Positions 9,142 to 18,344 of a DNA stretch of 46,262 nucleotides are shown piece after piece. The notes beneath the pieces are model-generated. The model had not been told where the DNA came from and did not search any database. It saw nothing but the letters and a program-made list of their open reading frames with translations. The stretch spans positions 1 through 46,262 of the forward strand of contig JADZFF010000121.1 in NCBI GenBank assembly GCA_020850015.1. Reading direction: 5' to 3'. Position numbers and translations under genes: made by a program. The DNA comes from Bdellovibrionales bacterium (GTDB taxonomy: Bacteria; Bdellovibrionota; UBA1018; JADZFF01). The number at the start of each line of letters is the position of its first letter. Within the stretch, counting starts at the first letter, position 1.

Positions 9142-10679
9142 GAGCGGGCTCCCTCCCGGCGGGCCTGCCAGCTCCAAACGGAATGGCTCACACCGGATTC
9201 GCCTTCCTGTGTCACGGCAGCCTGCCCCAGCATCCGAGCCAGCGCGGCAGCGATCGCCGCTTCGCGGCCAGGCGCGCCTCCCGGCGGCGCCTTCAGTTCC
9301 GGGTGCTTCTCGATCAAGTCCGTGGTGGTATTGCCCGCGAGCACGTCGCCGTTGCGCACCAGTCTGCGCAGAAAACCCAGATTGGTCTTCAGCGAGCCCT
9401 CGCGCGTTCCATCCGGAGCCATGGGCGCCTCGATCCTCAGCTCGTCCAGCGCGACTCGCATCCGTTGGAGCGCCTCCGCCCGCGTCGGCCCCCAGACGCT
9501 GAGCTTGGCGATCATCGGATCGTAAAACATCGAGACCTCGCCGGGCCCGCGGAATGCGCTGTCCCATCTCACGAAGGGGCCGCTCGGGGGATCGATGACC
9601 CCGATCTTTCCGGGCGCCGGGAGAAAATTCTTGGGATCCTCCGCGTATACTCGAACCTCCACGGATGAACCGCTGCGATCAGGCCCTTCGGTGGGAAGAG
9701 CCAGCTCTCCGGCTGCGAGCAGCAGCTGCATGGCCACGAGGTCCACGCCCGTCACCCATTCCGTCACGGGGTGCTCGACCTGAAGGCGGGTGTTCATTTC
9801 CAGGAAATAGTAATTTCCCTCCCCGTCGACGATGAACTCCAGCGTGCCCGCACCGGCGTACCTGAGGTGTTTCGTGATTCGCACTGCTGCCTCGAACATC
9901 CTGGGGCGCGTATCCGGAAACTGATTCAGCACCGGCGACGGCGATTCCTCGAGCACCTTCTGGTGGCGCCGCTGCACGGAACACTCGCGTTCGCCGAGAT
10001 GGATCGCGCCGCCCTTCCCGTCACCAAACACCTGGATCTCCACGTGGTGCGGCTCGAGAATGAGCTTTTCCACGTACATCGCCCCGTCGCCGAAAGCCGA
10101 GAGCGCCTCGCGAGACGCCCCCTCGAAGGCCGCGGCGATCTGGCCCGCCTCATTCACGCGTCGCATGCCCTTGCCGCCACCGCCCGCCGCCGCCTTCAGC
10201 AGCACCGGATAGCCGATCTTTGAAGCCACGCTCGCCGCCTCGGCGGGGCTCTTCACTGCGCCGGCGCTTCCCGGCACGCGGGGCACCTGCAGCTCGTCCG
10301 CCGTGGCGCGGGCCTGGATCTTGTCGCCCATGCGCTCCATGTTCTCGGCAGACGGACCGACAAAAACGAGGCCAGCCCTTTGACAGGCCTCCACGAACCG
10401 AGGCCGCTCGCTCAGGAATCCGTAACCAGGATGGACGAATCGGGCGCCCGCGGCCTTCGCCACGCCCACGATGCGATCGATATTCAGGTAGCTCTCCCGA
10501 GGTTCGGAAGCTCCGATCCAGTAAGCACGGTCGCATGCCTGCACATGGGGAGCGAAGCGGTCCGCGTCGGAATACACAGCCACGGTAGGAAACCCAAGAG
10601 CCCTCGCGGTTCGGGCCACGCGGATGGCGATCTCCCCGCGGTTCGCGATCAGCACCGGCTCACGCGATGGCGAGCTCAC
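9138..10679 (-). CDS. biotin carboxylase subunit of acyl-CoA (propionyl-CoA) carboxylase
   Basis: 513 residues: N-terminal [26 protein letters not shown] at 83-91, the ATP-grasp glycine loop [11 protein letters not shown] at 162-172, [11 protein letters not shown] at 231-241 and the active-site [14 protein letters not shown] at 294-307. It carboxylates biotin with bicarbonate and ATP. Compared with AccC (about 450 residues) it has a C-terminal extension of about 60 residues, as in propionyl/methylcrotonyl-CoA carboxylase alpha chains, but the carrier domain is a separate gene. The start is a GTG that overlaps the pccB-like stop by 4 nt (GTGA). Confidence 0.92.
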   Translation of the reverse strand: MSSPSREPVLIANRGEIAIRVARTARALGFPTVAVYSDADRFAPHVQACDRAYWIGASEPRESYLNIDRIVGVAKAAGARFVHPGYGFLSERPRFVEACQRAGLVFVGPSAENMERMGDKIQARATADELQVPRVPGSAGAVKSPAEAASVASKIGYPVLLKAAAGGGGKGMRRVNEAGQIAAAFEGASREALSAFGDGAMYVEKLILEPHHVEIQVFGDGKGGAIHLGERECSVQRRHQKVLEESPSPVLNQFPDTRPRMFEAAVRITKHLRYAGAGTLEFIVDGEGNYYFLEMNTRLQVEHPVTEWVTGVDLVAMQLLLAAGELALPTEGPDRSGSSVEVRVYAEDPKNFLPAPGKIGVIDPPSGPFVRWDSAFRGPGEVSMFYDPMIAKLSVWGPTRAEALQRMRVALDELRIEAPMAPDGTREGSLKTNLGFLRRLVRNGDVLAGNTTTDLIEKHPELKAPPGGAPGREAAIAAALARMLGQAAVTQEGESGVSHSVWSWQARREGARS

Positions 10680-12235
10680 AAAGGCACGTTCCCGTGTTTT
10701 CGGCGCGGTCCCTGCTCGCGCTTGTTCTCGAGCAGCGCAAGGCTGCGCGCCAGCGCGCGCCGAGTCTCCTCGGGACGGATCACCTGGTCCACGAAACCGA
10801 GCTCGGCCGCCTTGTAGGGATTCGCGAACGTCTTGCGGTACATGCCCGCCAGGCGCTCGCGCTCCTGCTGAAGACTACCGTCCTTCTCGGCCTGGGCGAT
10901 CTCGCGGCGGTAGAGGATGTTGATCGCCCCCTCCGGGCCCATCACGGCGATTTCGGCCGTGGGATAGGCGTAGTTGAAATCGGCCCGGATGTGCTTGGAT
11001 GCCATCACGTCGTACGCGCCGCCGTAGGCCTTGCGGGTGATCACAGTCACCTTCGGGACGGTCGCCTCCGCGAAAGCGTAGAGGAGTTTCGCGCCGTGCT
11101 TGATGATCCCGCCATATTCCTGAGCGGTGCCAGGCAGGAACCCGGGCACGTCCACGAACGTCACGAGCGGAACGTTGAAGGCGTCGCAGAATCGCACGAA
11201 ACGAGCCGCCTTCACGGACGCGTTGATGTCGAGGCAACCCGCGAGATGCGCGGGCTGATTCGCCACGATTCCCACGCTTCGGCCGTCGATCCTCGCGAAT
11301 CCCACCACGATGTTCTTCGCGTAGTCGGATTGCACCTCTAGGAACTCCCCGCCGTCCACTACTTCGCCCACGAGCTTGCGCATGTCGTAGGGCTTGGCCG
11401 AGGAGTCGGGCAATAGCCCCACGATCCCGACGCACTCGCGATCCGCGGGGTCGGAGCACTTCGCGCGCGGAGCGGGATCGAGGTTGTTGGATGGCAGGCG
11501 CTCCATCAGGTTCCGGACGCCCTCGATCGTGGTTCTCTCGTCAGGGTAAACGAAATGGGCCACGCCGCTGCGGCCGGAGTGGGTCGATGCGCCCCCTAGG
11601 TCTTCCTTGCTCACATCCTCGTGGGTCACGGTCTTGATCACGTCGGGTCCGGTCACGAACATGTACGAGGACCCCTCGCTCATGAAGATGAAGTCCGTCA
11701 TCGCGGGCGAGTAGACGGCCCCCCCGGCGCAGGGGCCGAGGATCACGCTGATCTGGGGAATCACGCCGCTCGCCTGCACGTTGCGCCAGAAAATCTCGGC
11801 GTAGCCGCCCAGGGAGTCCACGCCTTCCTGAATTCGCGCCCCACCCGAGTCGTTGAGTCCGATCAGAGGCGCCCCGTTCTTCACCGCGAGGTCCATCACC
11901 TTGCAGATCTTGGCCGCGTGCGCGCCGGAGAGGCTGCCGCCGAAGACCGTGAAGTCCTGCGAGAAGACAAACACCGGCCGCCCGTGCACGCGCCCATGGC
12001 CCGTCACCACGCCATCGCCGGGGACGCGCTCCTTTTCCATGCCGAAGTCCGTGCAGCGGTGAACGACGAGCTTGTCGAGCTCTTCGAAGGTGCCGGCGTC
12101 CAGAAGCAGCTCGATTCGCTCGCGAGCGGTAAGCTTGCCCGCGGCATGTTGCTTCGCGACTCGGTCGGAACCCCCGCCCGCCTCAGCGCGACGCTCGCGC
12201 TCAGCCAGATTCTGAAGCTTTTCCTGGTAGGACAT
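10676..12235 (-). CDS. pccB: propionyl-CoA carboxylase, carboxyltransferase (beta) subunit
   Basis: 519 residues with both crotonase-fold halves of acyl-CoA carboxyltransferases: [30 protein letters not shown] and [12 protein letters not shown] in the N-half, and [19 protein letters not shown] plus [10 protein letters not shown] in the C-half. It transfers the carboxyl group from biotin to propionyl-CoA. The Asp/Ile-type residue that decides chain length was not resolved, so substrate is inferred from the linked methylmalonyl-CoA mutase. The ATG at 12235 has AGAGGAAGG 5-6 nt upstream, the best ribosome site in this operon, and it is the first gene: carboxyltransferase, carboxylase, carrier, mutase. 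Confidence 0.9.
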   Translation of the reverse strand: MSYQEKLQNLAERERRAEAGGGSDRVAKQHAAGKLTARERIELLLDAGTFEELDKLVVHRCTDFGMEKERVPGDGVVTGHGRVHGRPVFVFSQDFTVFGGSLSGAHAAKICKVMDLAVKNGAPLIGLNDSGGARIQEGVDSLGGYAEIFWRNVQASGVIPQISVILGPCAGGAVYSPAMTDFIFMSEGSSYMFVTGPDVIKTVTHEDVSKEDLGGASTHSGRSGVAHFVYPDERTTIEGVRNLMERLPSNNLDPAPRAKCSDPADRECVGIVGLLPDSSAKPYDMRKLVGEVVDGGEFLEVQSDYAKNIVVGFARIDGRSVGIVANQPAHLAGCLDINASVKAARFVRFCDAFNVPLVTFVDVPGFLPGTAQEYGGIIKHGAKLLYAFAEATVPKVTVITRKAYGGAYDVMASKHIRADFNYAYPTAEIAVMGPEGAINILYRREIAQAEKDGSLQQERERLAGMYRKTFANPYKAAELGFVDQVIRPEETRRALARSLALLENKREQGPRRKHGNVPL

Positions 12236-12327
12236 ATGCCTTCCTCTCTACACGGAATCACCCGTTGTGTCATGGGGTTGGCGTTTGCCGAGGGGCACTG
12301 GCACGCGCTACGCTCATGGTGGAACTT

Positions 12328-12978
12328 ATGATCTTACGCGCCGCAACAGCATTGCTCGCCCTGATCGCATTGACGCCAATTGGCGCCCACGCGGGCGACG
12401 TGTACATCGAGACAGGAATCGGCTTTTCGAACATCAGCAACGGCCAGTTCCTGTTTGGCGGCCTGATGCCGGCCTCGCCAGACGCCGGCGCCGCCTTCAC
12501 GCTGGGCTTCTGGTTCAACCTCTCGAGCGATCACGCTCCTCTCCAATTCCACGTCGGTCTCAAGGATCGGATCAGCACCGGCCACTCGGGCGATCTGCAG
12601 TTCATCCTCAACGTGCCCTACCCCATGTTTCGACTGGAGCTGAGCCGATTCTACTTCGGCGGCGGCGTGGCCACCTGGGCCTTTACGAAACAGGGCTCGC
12701 TCGCGGGTCTGGGCTATGATTCCAACACCGGGGCCATCTCCTACGCGGCTGAGGCCGGGGTTCTGTGGAAAGTCGTGCCTTACTTCCACCTGGCGGTCGA
12801 GGGGGCCATGGAATACGTCTCGCCCCCCAACGCTACTGAGCTCTCTCCTCGGCCCGCCATGACCTTCGCCCTCCAGATGCGCTTCTTCACGGGCCTCAGC
12901 CCAACAACGGGCGAGGACTCCAAGAAGGAGTACGACGGATGGCGCTACCCATTCGGGATCGAGATCGGCGGGAAATAG
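12328..12978 (+). CDS. secreted or outer-membrane protein of unknown function
   Basis: 216 residues from the ATG at 12328 (GGTGGA 4 nt upstream); an in-frame ATG at 12316 is also possible. The N-terminus is a signal peptide ending AHAGD. The remainder has repeated Gly/aromatic alternation (FYFGGGVATWAF, YFHLAVEGAMEY) and a late FALQMRFF strand, the look of a small outer-membrane beta-barrel of the OmpW/porin-like kind, although the last residue is Lys rather than Phe. A weak TTGCCG/TACGCT pair with an 18-nt spacer (12285-12314) may be its promoter. It is convergent with the PLD-like gene, 16 nt apart. Confidence 0.65.
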   Translation: MILRAATALLALIALTPIGAHAGDVYIETGIGFSNISNGQFLFGGLMPASPDAGAAFTLGFWFNLSSDHAPLQFHVGLKDRISTGHSGDLQFILNVPYPMFRLELSRFYFGGGVATWAFTKQGSLAGLGYDSNTGAISYAAEAGVLWKVVPYFHLAVEGAMEYVSPPNATELSPRPAMTFALQMRFFTGLSPTTGEDSKKEYDGWRYPFGIEIGGK

Positions 12979-12994
12979 CGCCGATCTGCCTTTT

Positions 12995-15052
12995 CTAGGG
13001 ATTGCCCCAAACGTACGGCCCACGAATCCCCTGCACCGCGAGCGTCGGCATCTCCATCGACCTGTCGTTGTTGAGGCCGCCGTACTCCCACTGCGCCTGA
13101 GATAGCCCCTGCGTGTTCGGATCCAAGGTCTTGGGCAGCTTGAAGAACTTGAAGCTCATGCGCCAGCCTCGGGGAAGTGGTACCGATGTCACCCAGCGCC
13201 CGCCAAACTCGTGGTTCGTGAAAAGCCGAAGGGCCATGCCTTGGTTGTCTCGAAGCTGCGGCACCCATACCCAGACGTTCTCCGTCTCAGGGTTAGCAGG
13301 TACTCCCTCGAGCGCGAGCGCCGACGACGCCATCGTAACCGGACGCCAAGGCTGACCGTTCGGAAGCGTGCACGCAGTCTGCTGCTGTCCAAGGAGCGTG
13401 AGTGCGCAGGGCGATTTGGCAGCGAAGTAACGAATCTCTTCCTGGAAGGCGGGTGCGTCGTCGCGCTGGAAGTAGCGGTACACGTAAAGCTGCGAAATCA
13501 CCTCACGGAGATAAATCGCCGCGAGGTAGGGATCGTCCGATACGAGCACGTTCTCGTCGTTCCGATCCACGGCCGAGTTCGACCAGTTCGCCGAGCCCGT
13601 CACGGTGCGGATGCCCGCGGGCGTTCCCACGAGCATCATCTTGTTGTGGTTCGAACCGTAGGAGCTCGTGAGCGCGTTGTCGAAGATCGAGATCGCGCGG
13701 GAATCCGTCGTATCCCACACCACCTGGCCGGGTTCCACGAAACCCAGCGGCCGCAACAGGTCGATGGCATGCTGGAAATTCTCGTCGAGGTACCGGCCCC
13801 GATCGAAAAAGGAACGCACGCGCACTCCCGCGCGGCTCAGAGCCACGAGCGTCTTGGCGTAGCGGGGATTCGTGATGAAGTTCGTCGATACGTAAACAAA
13901 CGAGTCGGCCGGCGCGTCGAGCGCGCGCAGCATCTCGCGAAGCGTTGCGGCCTCGAGCCCATCCTCCGGCCCAAAATACACCTGGAGCCTTTCTCCCGCC
14001 TGCACGTCCGCCGCGCCGAGCAAAGGACGCAGCTCCTGGAGCTGATCCACCGTCGGGTAAACAGGGTCCACGCCCAGCGCATCACGCACAAAGAGCTCGC
14101 GGAGCTTCCTCTCCAGGTCTCGGATGACGGCCGGCGCATTGCCAGCGCTCATGCCGTTTGCGAGCTTCTCCATCGGCGGAATGATCTTCCAGAGCTTCAG
14201 CAGGCGCGTATACACGCTCGCGCTCTCCGAGGCGGGCTGTGCCTGCAGACAGCGGTCCACCAGGTCCGCCGCGATGGGAGCCTGGTTCGTGGCGCCCAGC
14301 ATCCCATAGTCGAGCTTCAACTTCTTGCCGCCTGAGCACTGCTCCACCCTGGCCTCGATCGGCCCGGAAACGGCGGCGTCGAACTTGCCATCCGTCAGAG
14401 CGGCGTGGAATTCAGCGGCACGGCCCTTGAAGTCCGCCGTGCCGTCGGCGCAGCCCGCGCTCGAGCCCAGCATCACCCCGCAGGCGGCCAGTGCCACCTC
14501 GCGAAGCTCATCGAGCTCGGCCTGGATCGTGGCGATGGCCTTCGGGGCGTTGCGGATGGCGAGCACGTTCTCGTAGTTCGCCACGAGCCCGGAGTAGGTG
14601 AAGTTGGCGGAGCCCACGAAGGCGGTTTCGCCGTCGATCACTATGATCTTGTTGTGCATCTGAGGGTTGCCGCCGCGAAGCACGGGCAGCCGCACTTTCA
14701 CGAGGTTCGGATGCGTACCGATGGCGTTGAAAAGCTTCCCGTCCCAGGAGAGCGCGTAATCCGCGAGCAGCTCCACCTTCACCCCGTCCTGGAGCTTCCT
14801 GCGAAGGATGGGCACGTACTCAGCCACGCTGATATTGTAGGTGGCGATGCGGATCGAGCGGCGGGCCGTCTCCAGGTACTTGCCCACGAGGTGCACGGGC
14901 ATGTCCGTGGGCGAGAACATCGCGCAGAATGCCTCACCCGGAGTGCAGGTGGGCGCGTACGGCGCAACAGACGGAGCCGCTTGGGCGATGGAACTCAAGA
15001 GACACAACCATGCGCCGAACATAGCCGGGGAAATTCGGGTGAGACGGATCAT
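12995..15052 (-). CDS. exported phospholipase-D-like protein with C-terminal CBM20-like domain
   Basis: 685 residues. Residues 1-25 are a signal peptide. The first PLD half has a complete HxK(x)4D motif (His133, Lys135, Asp140) followed by FVGSANFT; the second has His469 and Lys471 but Gly at the Asp position, followed by TGSANWS. PLD-superfamily enzymes hydrolyse phosphodiesters of lipids or nucleic acids using both His residues. The last 90 residues (about 590-672) contain WVWVPQL, WVTSVPLPRG, SFKFFK and QWEYGGLNNDRS, an order resembling a starch-binding CBM20 module; this is my reading, not a search result. Four extra cysteines occur in the middle. The protein is likely periplasmic, surface or secreted. 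It is downstream of the EEP gene on the same strand. Confidence 0.8.
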   Translation of the reverse strand: MIRLTRISPAMFGAWLCLLSSIAQAAPSVAPYAPTCTPGEAFCAMFSPTDMPVHLVGKYLETARRSIRIATYNISVAEYVPILRRKLQDGVKVELLADYALSWDGKLFNAIGTHPNLVKVRLPVLRGGNPQMHNKIIVIDGETAFVGSANFTYSGLVANYENVLAIRNAPKAIATIQAELDELREVALAACGVMLGSSAGCADGTADFKGRAAEFHAALTDGKFDAAVSGPIEARVEQCSGGKKLKLDYGMLGATNQAPIAADLVDRCLQAQPASESASVYTRLLKLWKIIPPMEKLANGMSAGNAPAVIRDLERKLRELFVRDALGVDPVYPTVDQLQELRPLLGAADVQAGERLQVYFGPEDGLEAATLREMLRALDAPADSFVYVSTNFITNPRYAKTLVALSRAGVRVRSFFDRGRYLDENFQHAIDLLRPLGFVEPGQVVWDTTDSRAISIFDNALTSSYGSNHNKMMLVGTPAGIRTVTGSANWSNSAVDRNDENVLVSDDPYLAAIYLREVISQLYVYRYFQRDDAPAFQEEIRYFAAKSPCALTLLGQQQTACTLPNGQPWRPVTMASSALALEGVPANPETENVWVWVPQLRDNQGMALRLFTNHEFGGRWVTSVPLPRGWRMSFKFFKLPKTLDPNTQGLSQAQWEYGGLNNDRSMEMPTLAVQGIRGPYVWGNP

Positions 15053-15086
15053 GGGTCGGCACCCTAGCCGACCGGTTAACGCGCAG

Positions 15087-15103
15087 CAATAAGCGACTTA
15101 TTG
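15087..15103 (-). repeat. 7-bp inverted repeat overlapping the EEP stop codon
   Basis: CAATAAG and CTTATTG flank CGA and include the stop codon of the EEP gene. As RNA it gives a small AU-rich hairpin with no following T-run. It may mark the boundary between the EEP and PLD-like genes, but a terminator role is not supported. Confidence 0.3.
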
Positions 15104-16396
15104 AACCAAAAGCTCCGCAAATACAAGAGGATGGTCCGACCATCCTGGCAGCGGATCGTGGTCATCCCGGGGGCGCCCGACCCAGGCTTCGAGTACCTTC
15201 CAGGCAGGAGGAAAAAACACGTGGTCGATCCGGTCCGGGTGCCGACAGGTCCAGTCCACCGTGGGAACCTCTTGAATGCGGGTCTGCCGTGTTCCTTCCG
15301 CAGGGCAAGCCCCGGTTTCCGAGGCGCGCTCCACCGCCTCGGCAAAGCTTGGTGCGCGCCCCTCGCGCCGCAGATCTGTCAGCCAGGCCACGGCACCCCT
15401 CACCCGACGGCCCGCCTCGGACTCATCCGTGATCATGGCCCAGGGCTTGTATTGCGCATCCGCGTTCAACCTCATGAGGCCGTGCGCGAGTTGCCTTCCC
15501 GCAGCTGGATCGCCTGTGAGGTCGAAGGAGTACTGCCCCTTCACGCGGGCCTGCCAGGGCACCATGGAGAGCTCGCCTCGCGGTACCGCCGCCGCCTCCA
15601 GGTCTTCCTCAACGCGCGCGCCTGCGGGCCGATACGGGCGGGCATTGAAGTCGCCAGCCACGACAACTCCGTCCACCGCCGGCCCGATCGAAAGCCTCTC
15701 CCTAAGAGCCGTGGCCTGCTCGAAGTGCTGCACCTTGTGGCCCGCGTGCACGTTCGCGAGTCTCACGCGGCGGCCCGTGCTGTGCACAAGCTCCACGATC
15801 TGGGCGAAACTTCTGTGCCCCTCCGCGTTCACCCGCCCGTTCCACTCCTCGTGGGCCTCGACTCTCCAGGGCCGACGCACCAGAAGGGCCATCCCCTCGA
15901 TCAGAATCCCGTTCGGATAGGGATTACGGCCGAAGTCCCAAACCACCTCGCGCACTCCCTTGCGCACGCGCACCATCCTGCGCTCCTTGAACGTTTCCGC
16001 GTCGGTCACCCAGCCCAGGTTGCCGCGGCAGGCGGTCCAGAGCTGATACCCCAGGCCCCCTAGCCGGCGCTCCAACCTGCGCGCCGAGTTCTCACCGTCG
16101 TGCTCCGCCGATCCGCGTTCATGAAAGACCGAGCAGTCCCGCCCGCCCCAGGGCGTTCCCGCGCCCACTTCCTGCAGAGCCAGCACGTCAGGTTTCAGCT
16201 CGGAGACGTACCGCGCCAGCGCGTCCAGCCGCTTCTGATTGCCACGACTGAGCTCCTCCCAGGTGAAGTGAAACGGGCTCGTGTCAGCGGCCGAGAGCCG
16301 GCCCTCGGGATCCTCGAAGAACCGCGGGACCCCATTCATGGGGTGGTAACCATGGAGGTTGAGGGTCAGCAGAGTCAAGACAGCCGCGGCTTCCAT
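15098..16396 (-). CDS. endonuclease/exonuclease/phosphatase (EEP) family protein
   Basis: 432 residues with the EEP fold motifs in order: TLNLHG at the N-terminus, DVLALQEVG near 70-78, NVHAGH in the middle, GDFNARP (metal-site Asp/Asn), and near the C-terminus DRIDHVF and SDHPLVFAE with the catalytic Asp-His pair. Such enzymes cleave phosphodiester or phosphate-ester bonds in DNA, RNA or lipids; the substrate cannot be read here. No signal peptide is seen because the first beta strand begins at once. The neighbour downstream is the PLD-like phosphodiesterase and upstream the sigma-54 activator, which might control both (inference). Confidence 0.85.
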   Translation of the reverse strand: MEAAAVLTLLTLNLHGYHPMNGVPRFFEDPEGRLSAADTSPFHFTWEELSRGNQKRLDALARYVSELKPDVLALQEVGAGTPWGGRDCSVFHERGSAEHDGENSARRLERRLGGLGYQLWTACRGNLGWVTDAETFKERRMVRVRKGVREVVWDFGRNPYPNGILIEGMALLVRRPWRVEAHEEWNGRVNAEGHRSFAQIVELVHSTGRRVRLANVHAGHKVQHFEQATALRERLSIGPAVDGVVVAGDFNARPYRPAGARVEEDLEAAAVPRGELSMVPWQARVKGQYSFDLTGDPAAGRQLAHGLMRLNADAQYKPWAMITDESEAGRRVRGAVAWLTDLRREGRAPSFAEAVERASETGACPAEGTRQTRIQEVPTVDWTCRHPDRIDHVFFPPAWKVLEAWVGRPRDDHDPLPGWSDHPLVFAELLVQ

Positions 16397-16483
16397 GCGG
16401 GGGAGTGTCCCTCACAAGAAAGCCGCCTGCCAGTCGGAATCTAGGATGCTCTGCGCCTAAGGGATCGTTTAGTCCTGCTAGGC

Positions 16484-18076
16484 CTAGGCGGCCTGGCCCC
16501 CGCCGTCCGGACGTCCGCCGGTGATCTTCCGCTTATCCAGGCCATATTTCTCGACCTTCATGATCAGTCCCGCGCGCGAGATCCCCAGCTCCTTGGCGAG
16601 CCGGCTCTTGTTCCATTTCGTGCGGCGCAGGCCCTCGCGGATCATGGTCTTCTCAAGCTCCTCGAGCGCGTCCTTCAGTTTTCCGCTCACGCGCACGCCC
16701 TGCACCTTTGCGTTGCCGCCATGGTCACGAATACGAGGCGAAAGCGCGTCGGCCGAGACTCGAGGATCATCGCCCGAAAGCACAATCAGGCGCTCCACCT
16801 CGTTCTCGAGCTCACGGATGTTCCCGGGCCAGGTGTAATCGTAGATCTTCTCCAGGGCGCGCTTGGCGAAGGTCTTGAGCGGAATCGCCTTCTCCTTGCA
16901 GCCACGCACCAGGAAGTGGTCAAGCAGGATCGGAATGTCCTCCTTGCGATCGCGGAGCGGCGGCACCACCACGTTGATCACGTTGATCCGGTAGTAGAGG
17001 TCTTCGCGGAAGAGGCCTTCCTCCACCATCCCCTTGAGGTCTTTGTTCGTCGCCGCGAGCACCCTTACGTCGACTTTACGTTGCTCCACGCCACCCACGG
17101 GGATCAACGTCCCCTCCTGAAGCACGCGAAGGAGCTTCACCTGCATTGAGAGCGTCATGTCGCCGATCTCGTCCAGGAACAGCGTGCCCCTGTGCGCCTG
17201 CTCGAAGAGACCCTTCTTGTCCTTCACGGCCCCCGTGAAGGAGCCACGGACGTGACCGAAGAGTTCGCTGTCAAGCAGGTTCTCGTTGAAGGCCGAGCAG
17301 TTCACCGTCACGAACGCCCCGTCCTTGCGGGGGCTGTTGAAGTGTACCGCCTTGGCGATCAGCTCCTTACCGGTACCGTTCTCACCCTGGATGAGCACTG
17401 TGCTCTCGGAAGACTTGATCTTGTCGAGCAGGGAGTAGATCTCCTGCATCGGCTTCGACTTCCCGATCATCGAGTCGTAGCTGTAGCGCGTGCCGAGCTG
17501 GTCGCTCAGCGCGGTGATGCGCTCCTCGCGCTTCGTGATCTCCGTGTGGAAGGTCACGATCTCCTGCGCCACGAGCTCCACGAGCTCGAAGAAGTACTTT
17601 TTGTCGTTGCCGGAAAGCGTGGTCAGGCCACGGAGAGCGTCCTGCACGCGATCGCCGACGATGCCGAGCGACTCGAGCGAGGCCCGGGCGCGCTGGATCG
17701 CGTCGCCGCTCGCCACGGTCTCCTGGAAGCAGTAGGCATACACGCAACCCAGGAACTCCCCGTCCACGGCGATCCGGGCGACATAGCCCTTTTCCACGCC
17801 CAGGGGCCCGTCCACGACGAAGCTCGGCTGCGAGCTCGCCAGAGCCTTCTCGTTGGCCTCGGCCACAGCCCCCATCAGGAGCTCCCGCGCACGCTCATGA
17901 GGAAGCAGCGCCGCGCATACCGGGTTCTTGAACTCGCGCTGGCGGTCCAAGGGGTCGTAGTTTTGAACTTTGCCGCGCTCGTCGACGAAGAAGATCTCCG
18001 TGCGGAACCAGTTGGCCAGCACGTGCTCGAGCTTGCGGATGACGTGGATATGCTTGAGTTCTTCCCAATTGATCAT
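16484..18076 (-). CDS. sigma-54-dependent transcriptional activator with PocR-like sensor
   Basis: 530 residues. Residues 1-120 form an N-terminal sensory domain resembling PocR-type ligand-binding domains (two internal cysteines, NPVCAALL and LGCVYAYCF). A helical linker follows (about 155-195), then the AAA+ domain: Walker A GENGTGKE 231-238, sigma-54 contact loop GSFTGA 278-283 (Ser in place of the usual Ala), Walker B LFLDEIGD 299-306 and the REDLYYRI arginine-finger region. A Fis-type helix-turn-helix lies near 485-515. It activates RNA polymerase-sigma-54 promoters in response to an unknown signal. A 33-nt dyad sits 20 nt upstream of its ATG. The EEP and PLD-like genes follow on the same strand. 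Confidence 0.93.
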   Translation of the reverse strand: MINWEELKHIHVIRKLEHVLANWFRTEIFFVDERGKVQNYDPLDRQREFKNPVCAALLPHERARELLMGAVAEANEKALASSQPSFVVDGPLGVEKGYVARIAVDGEFLGCVYAYCFQETVASGDAIQRARASLESLGIVGDRVQDALRGLTTLSGNDKKYFFELVELVAQEIVTFHTEITKREERITALSDQLGTRYSYDSMIGKSKPMQEIYSLLDKIKSSESTVLIQGENGTGKELIAKAVHFNSPRKDGAFVTVNCSAFNENLLDSELFGHVRGSFTGAVKDKKGLFEQAHRGTLFLDEIGDMTLSMQVKLLRVLQEGTLIPVGGVEQRKVDVRVLAATNKDLKGMVEEGLFREDLYYRINVINVVVPPLRDRKEDIPILLDHFLVRGCKEKAIPLKTFAKRALEKIYDYTWPGNIRELENEVERLIVLSGDDPRVSADALSPRIRDHGGNAKVQGVRVSGKLKDALEELEKTMIREGLRRTKWNKSRLAKELGISRAGLIMKVEKYGLDKRKITGGRPDGGGQAA

Positions 18077-18095
18077 GGCAACCCAACCCTTTCAG

Positions 18096-18128
18096 TCAAC
18101 TTTTCGGCAGGCCCTGTCTAAAAGTTGA
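18096..18128 (-). promoter_or_regulatory. 33-nt near-perfect dyad upstream of the sigma-54 activator
   Basis: Two 16-nt arms around a single central base match at 14 of 16 positions; the outer nine (TCAACTTTT / AAAAGTTGA) are perfect. It begins 20 nt before the start codon of the activator. As DNA it suits a dimeric Fis-type helix-turn-helix protein, possibly self-regulation; as RNA it would fold into a strong hairpin near the ribosome site. No T-run follows on either strand. Confidence 0.6.
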
Positions 18129-18344
18129 GGGGGGTGCGCAATCTTTTTGACAGCAGGGGGGCGCCAGCCCTGAAATACGATTGGCTGCGTGATCTTTGGC
18201 CGACCTACTTAACGACAGAAATTCACTTTTTAAATCAACGCGATAAACGCTCGAATTGCACGGCCCCCGCCCCACCGATCCCCGCGGCCAATTCCTCCAC
18301 GGCACCATCCACCTTCAGTCGGCAGTCTCCGCGCGATCTTCTGC
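18129..18344. other. non-coding interval with no convincing gene
   Basis: Together with 18077-18128 this is a 268-nt gap between the lipid-kinase gene and the sigma-54 activator, both minus strand. It has an AT-rich island around 18210-18250 that could hold a minus-strand promoter, but no clear -35/-10 pair was found. ORFs across it are shadows without protein-like composition. Confidence 0.5.

Noticed and set aside
12285-12314. TTGCCG-18-TACGCT promoter-like pair before the 12328 gene
   Set aside because: Weak at both elements and so close to the start that it was kept only as a note in the gene entry.
13211-14335. 374-codon plus-strand ORF opposite the PLD-like gene
   Set aside because: Shadow frame; very Arg/His-rich, no motif, and the minus strand has signal peptide and HKD motifs.
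17192-18121. 309-codon plus-strand ORF opposite the sigma-54 activator
   Set aside because: Shadow of the AAA+ gene on the other strand.
18096-18308. 70-codon minus-strand ORF in the sigma-54 upstream gap
   Set aside because: No ribosome site, atypical composition, and it overlaps the dyad; probably non-coding.
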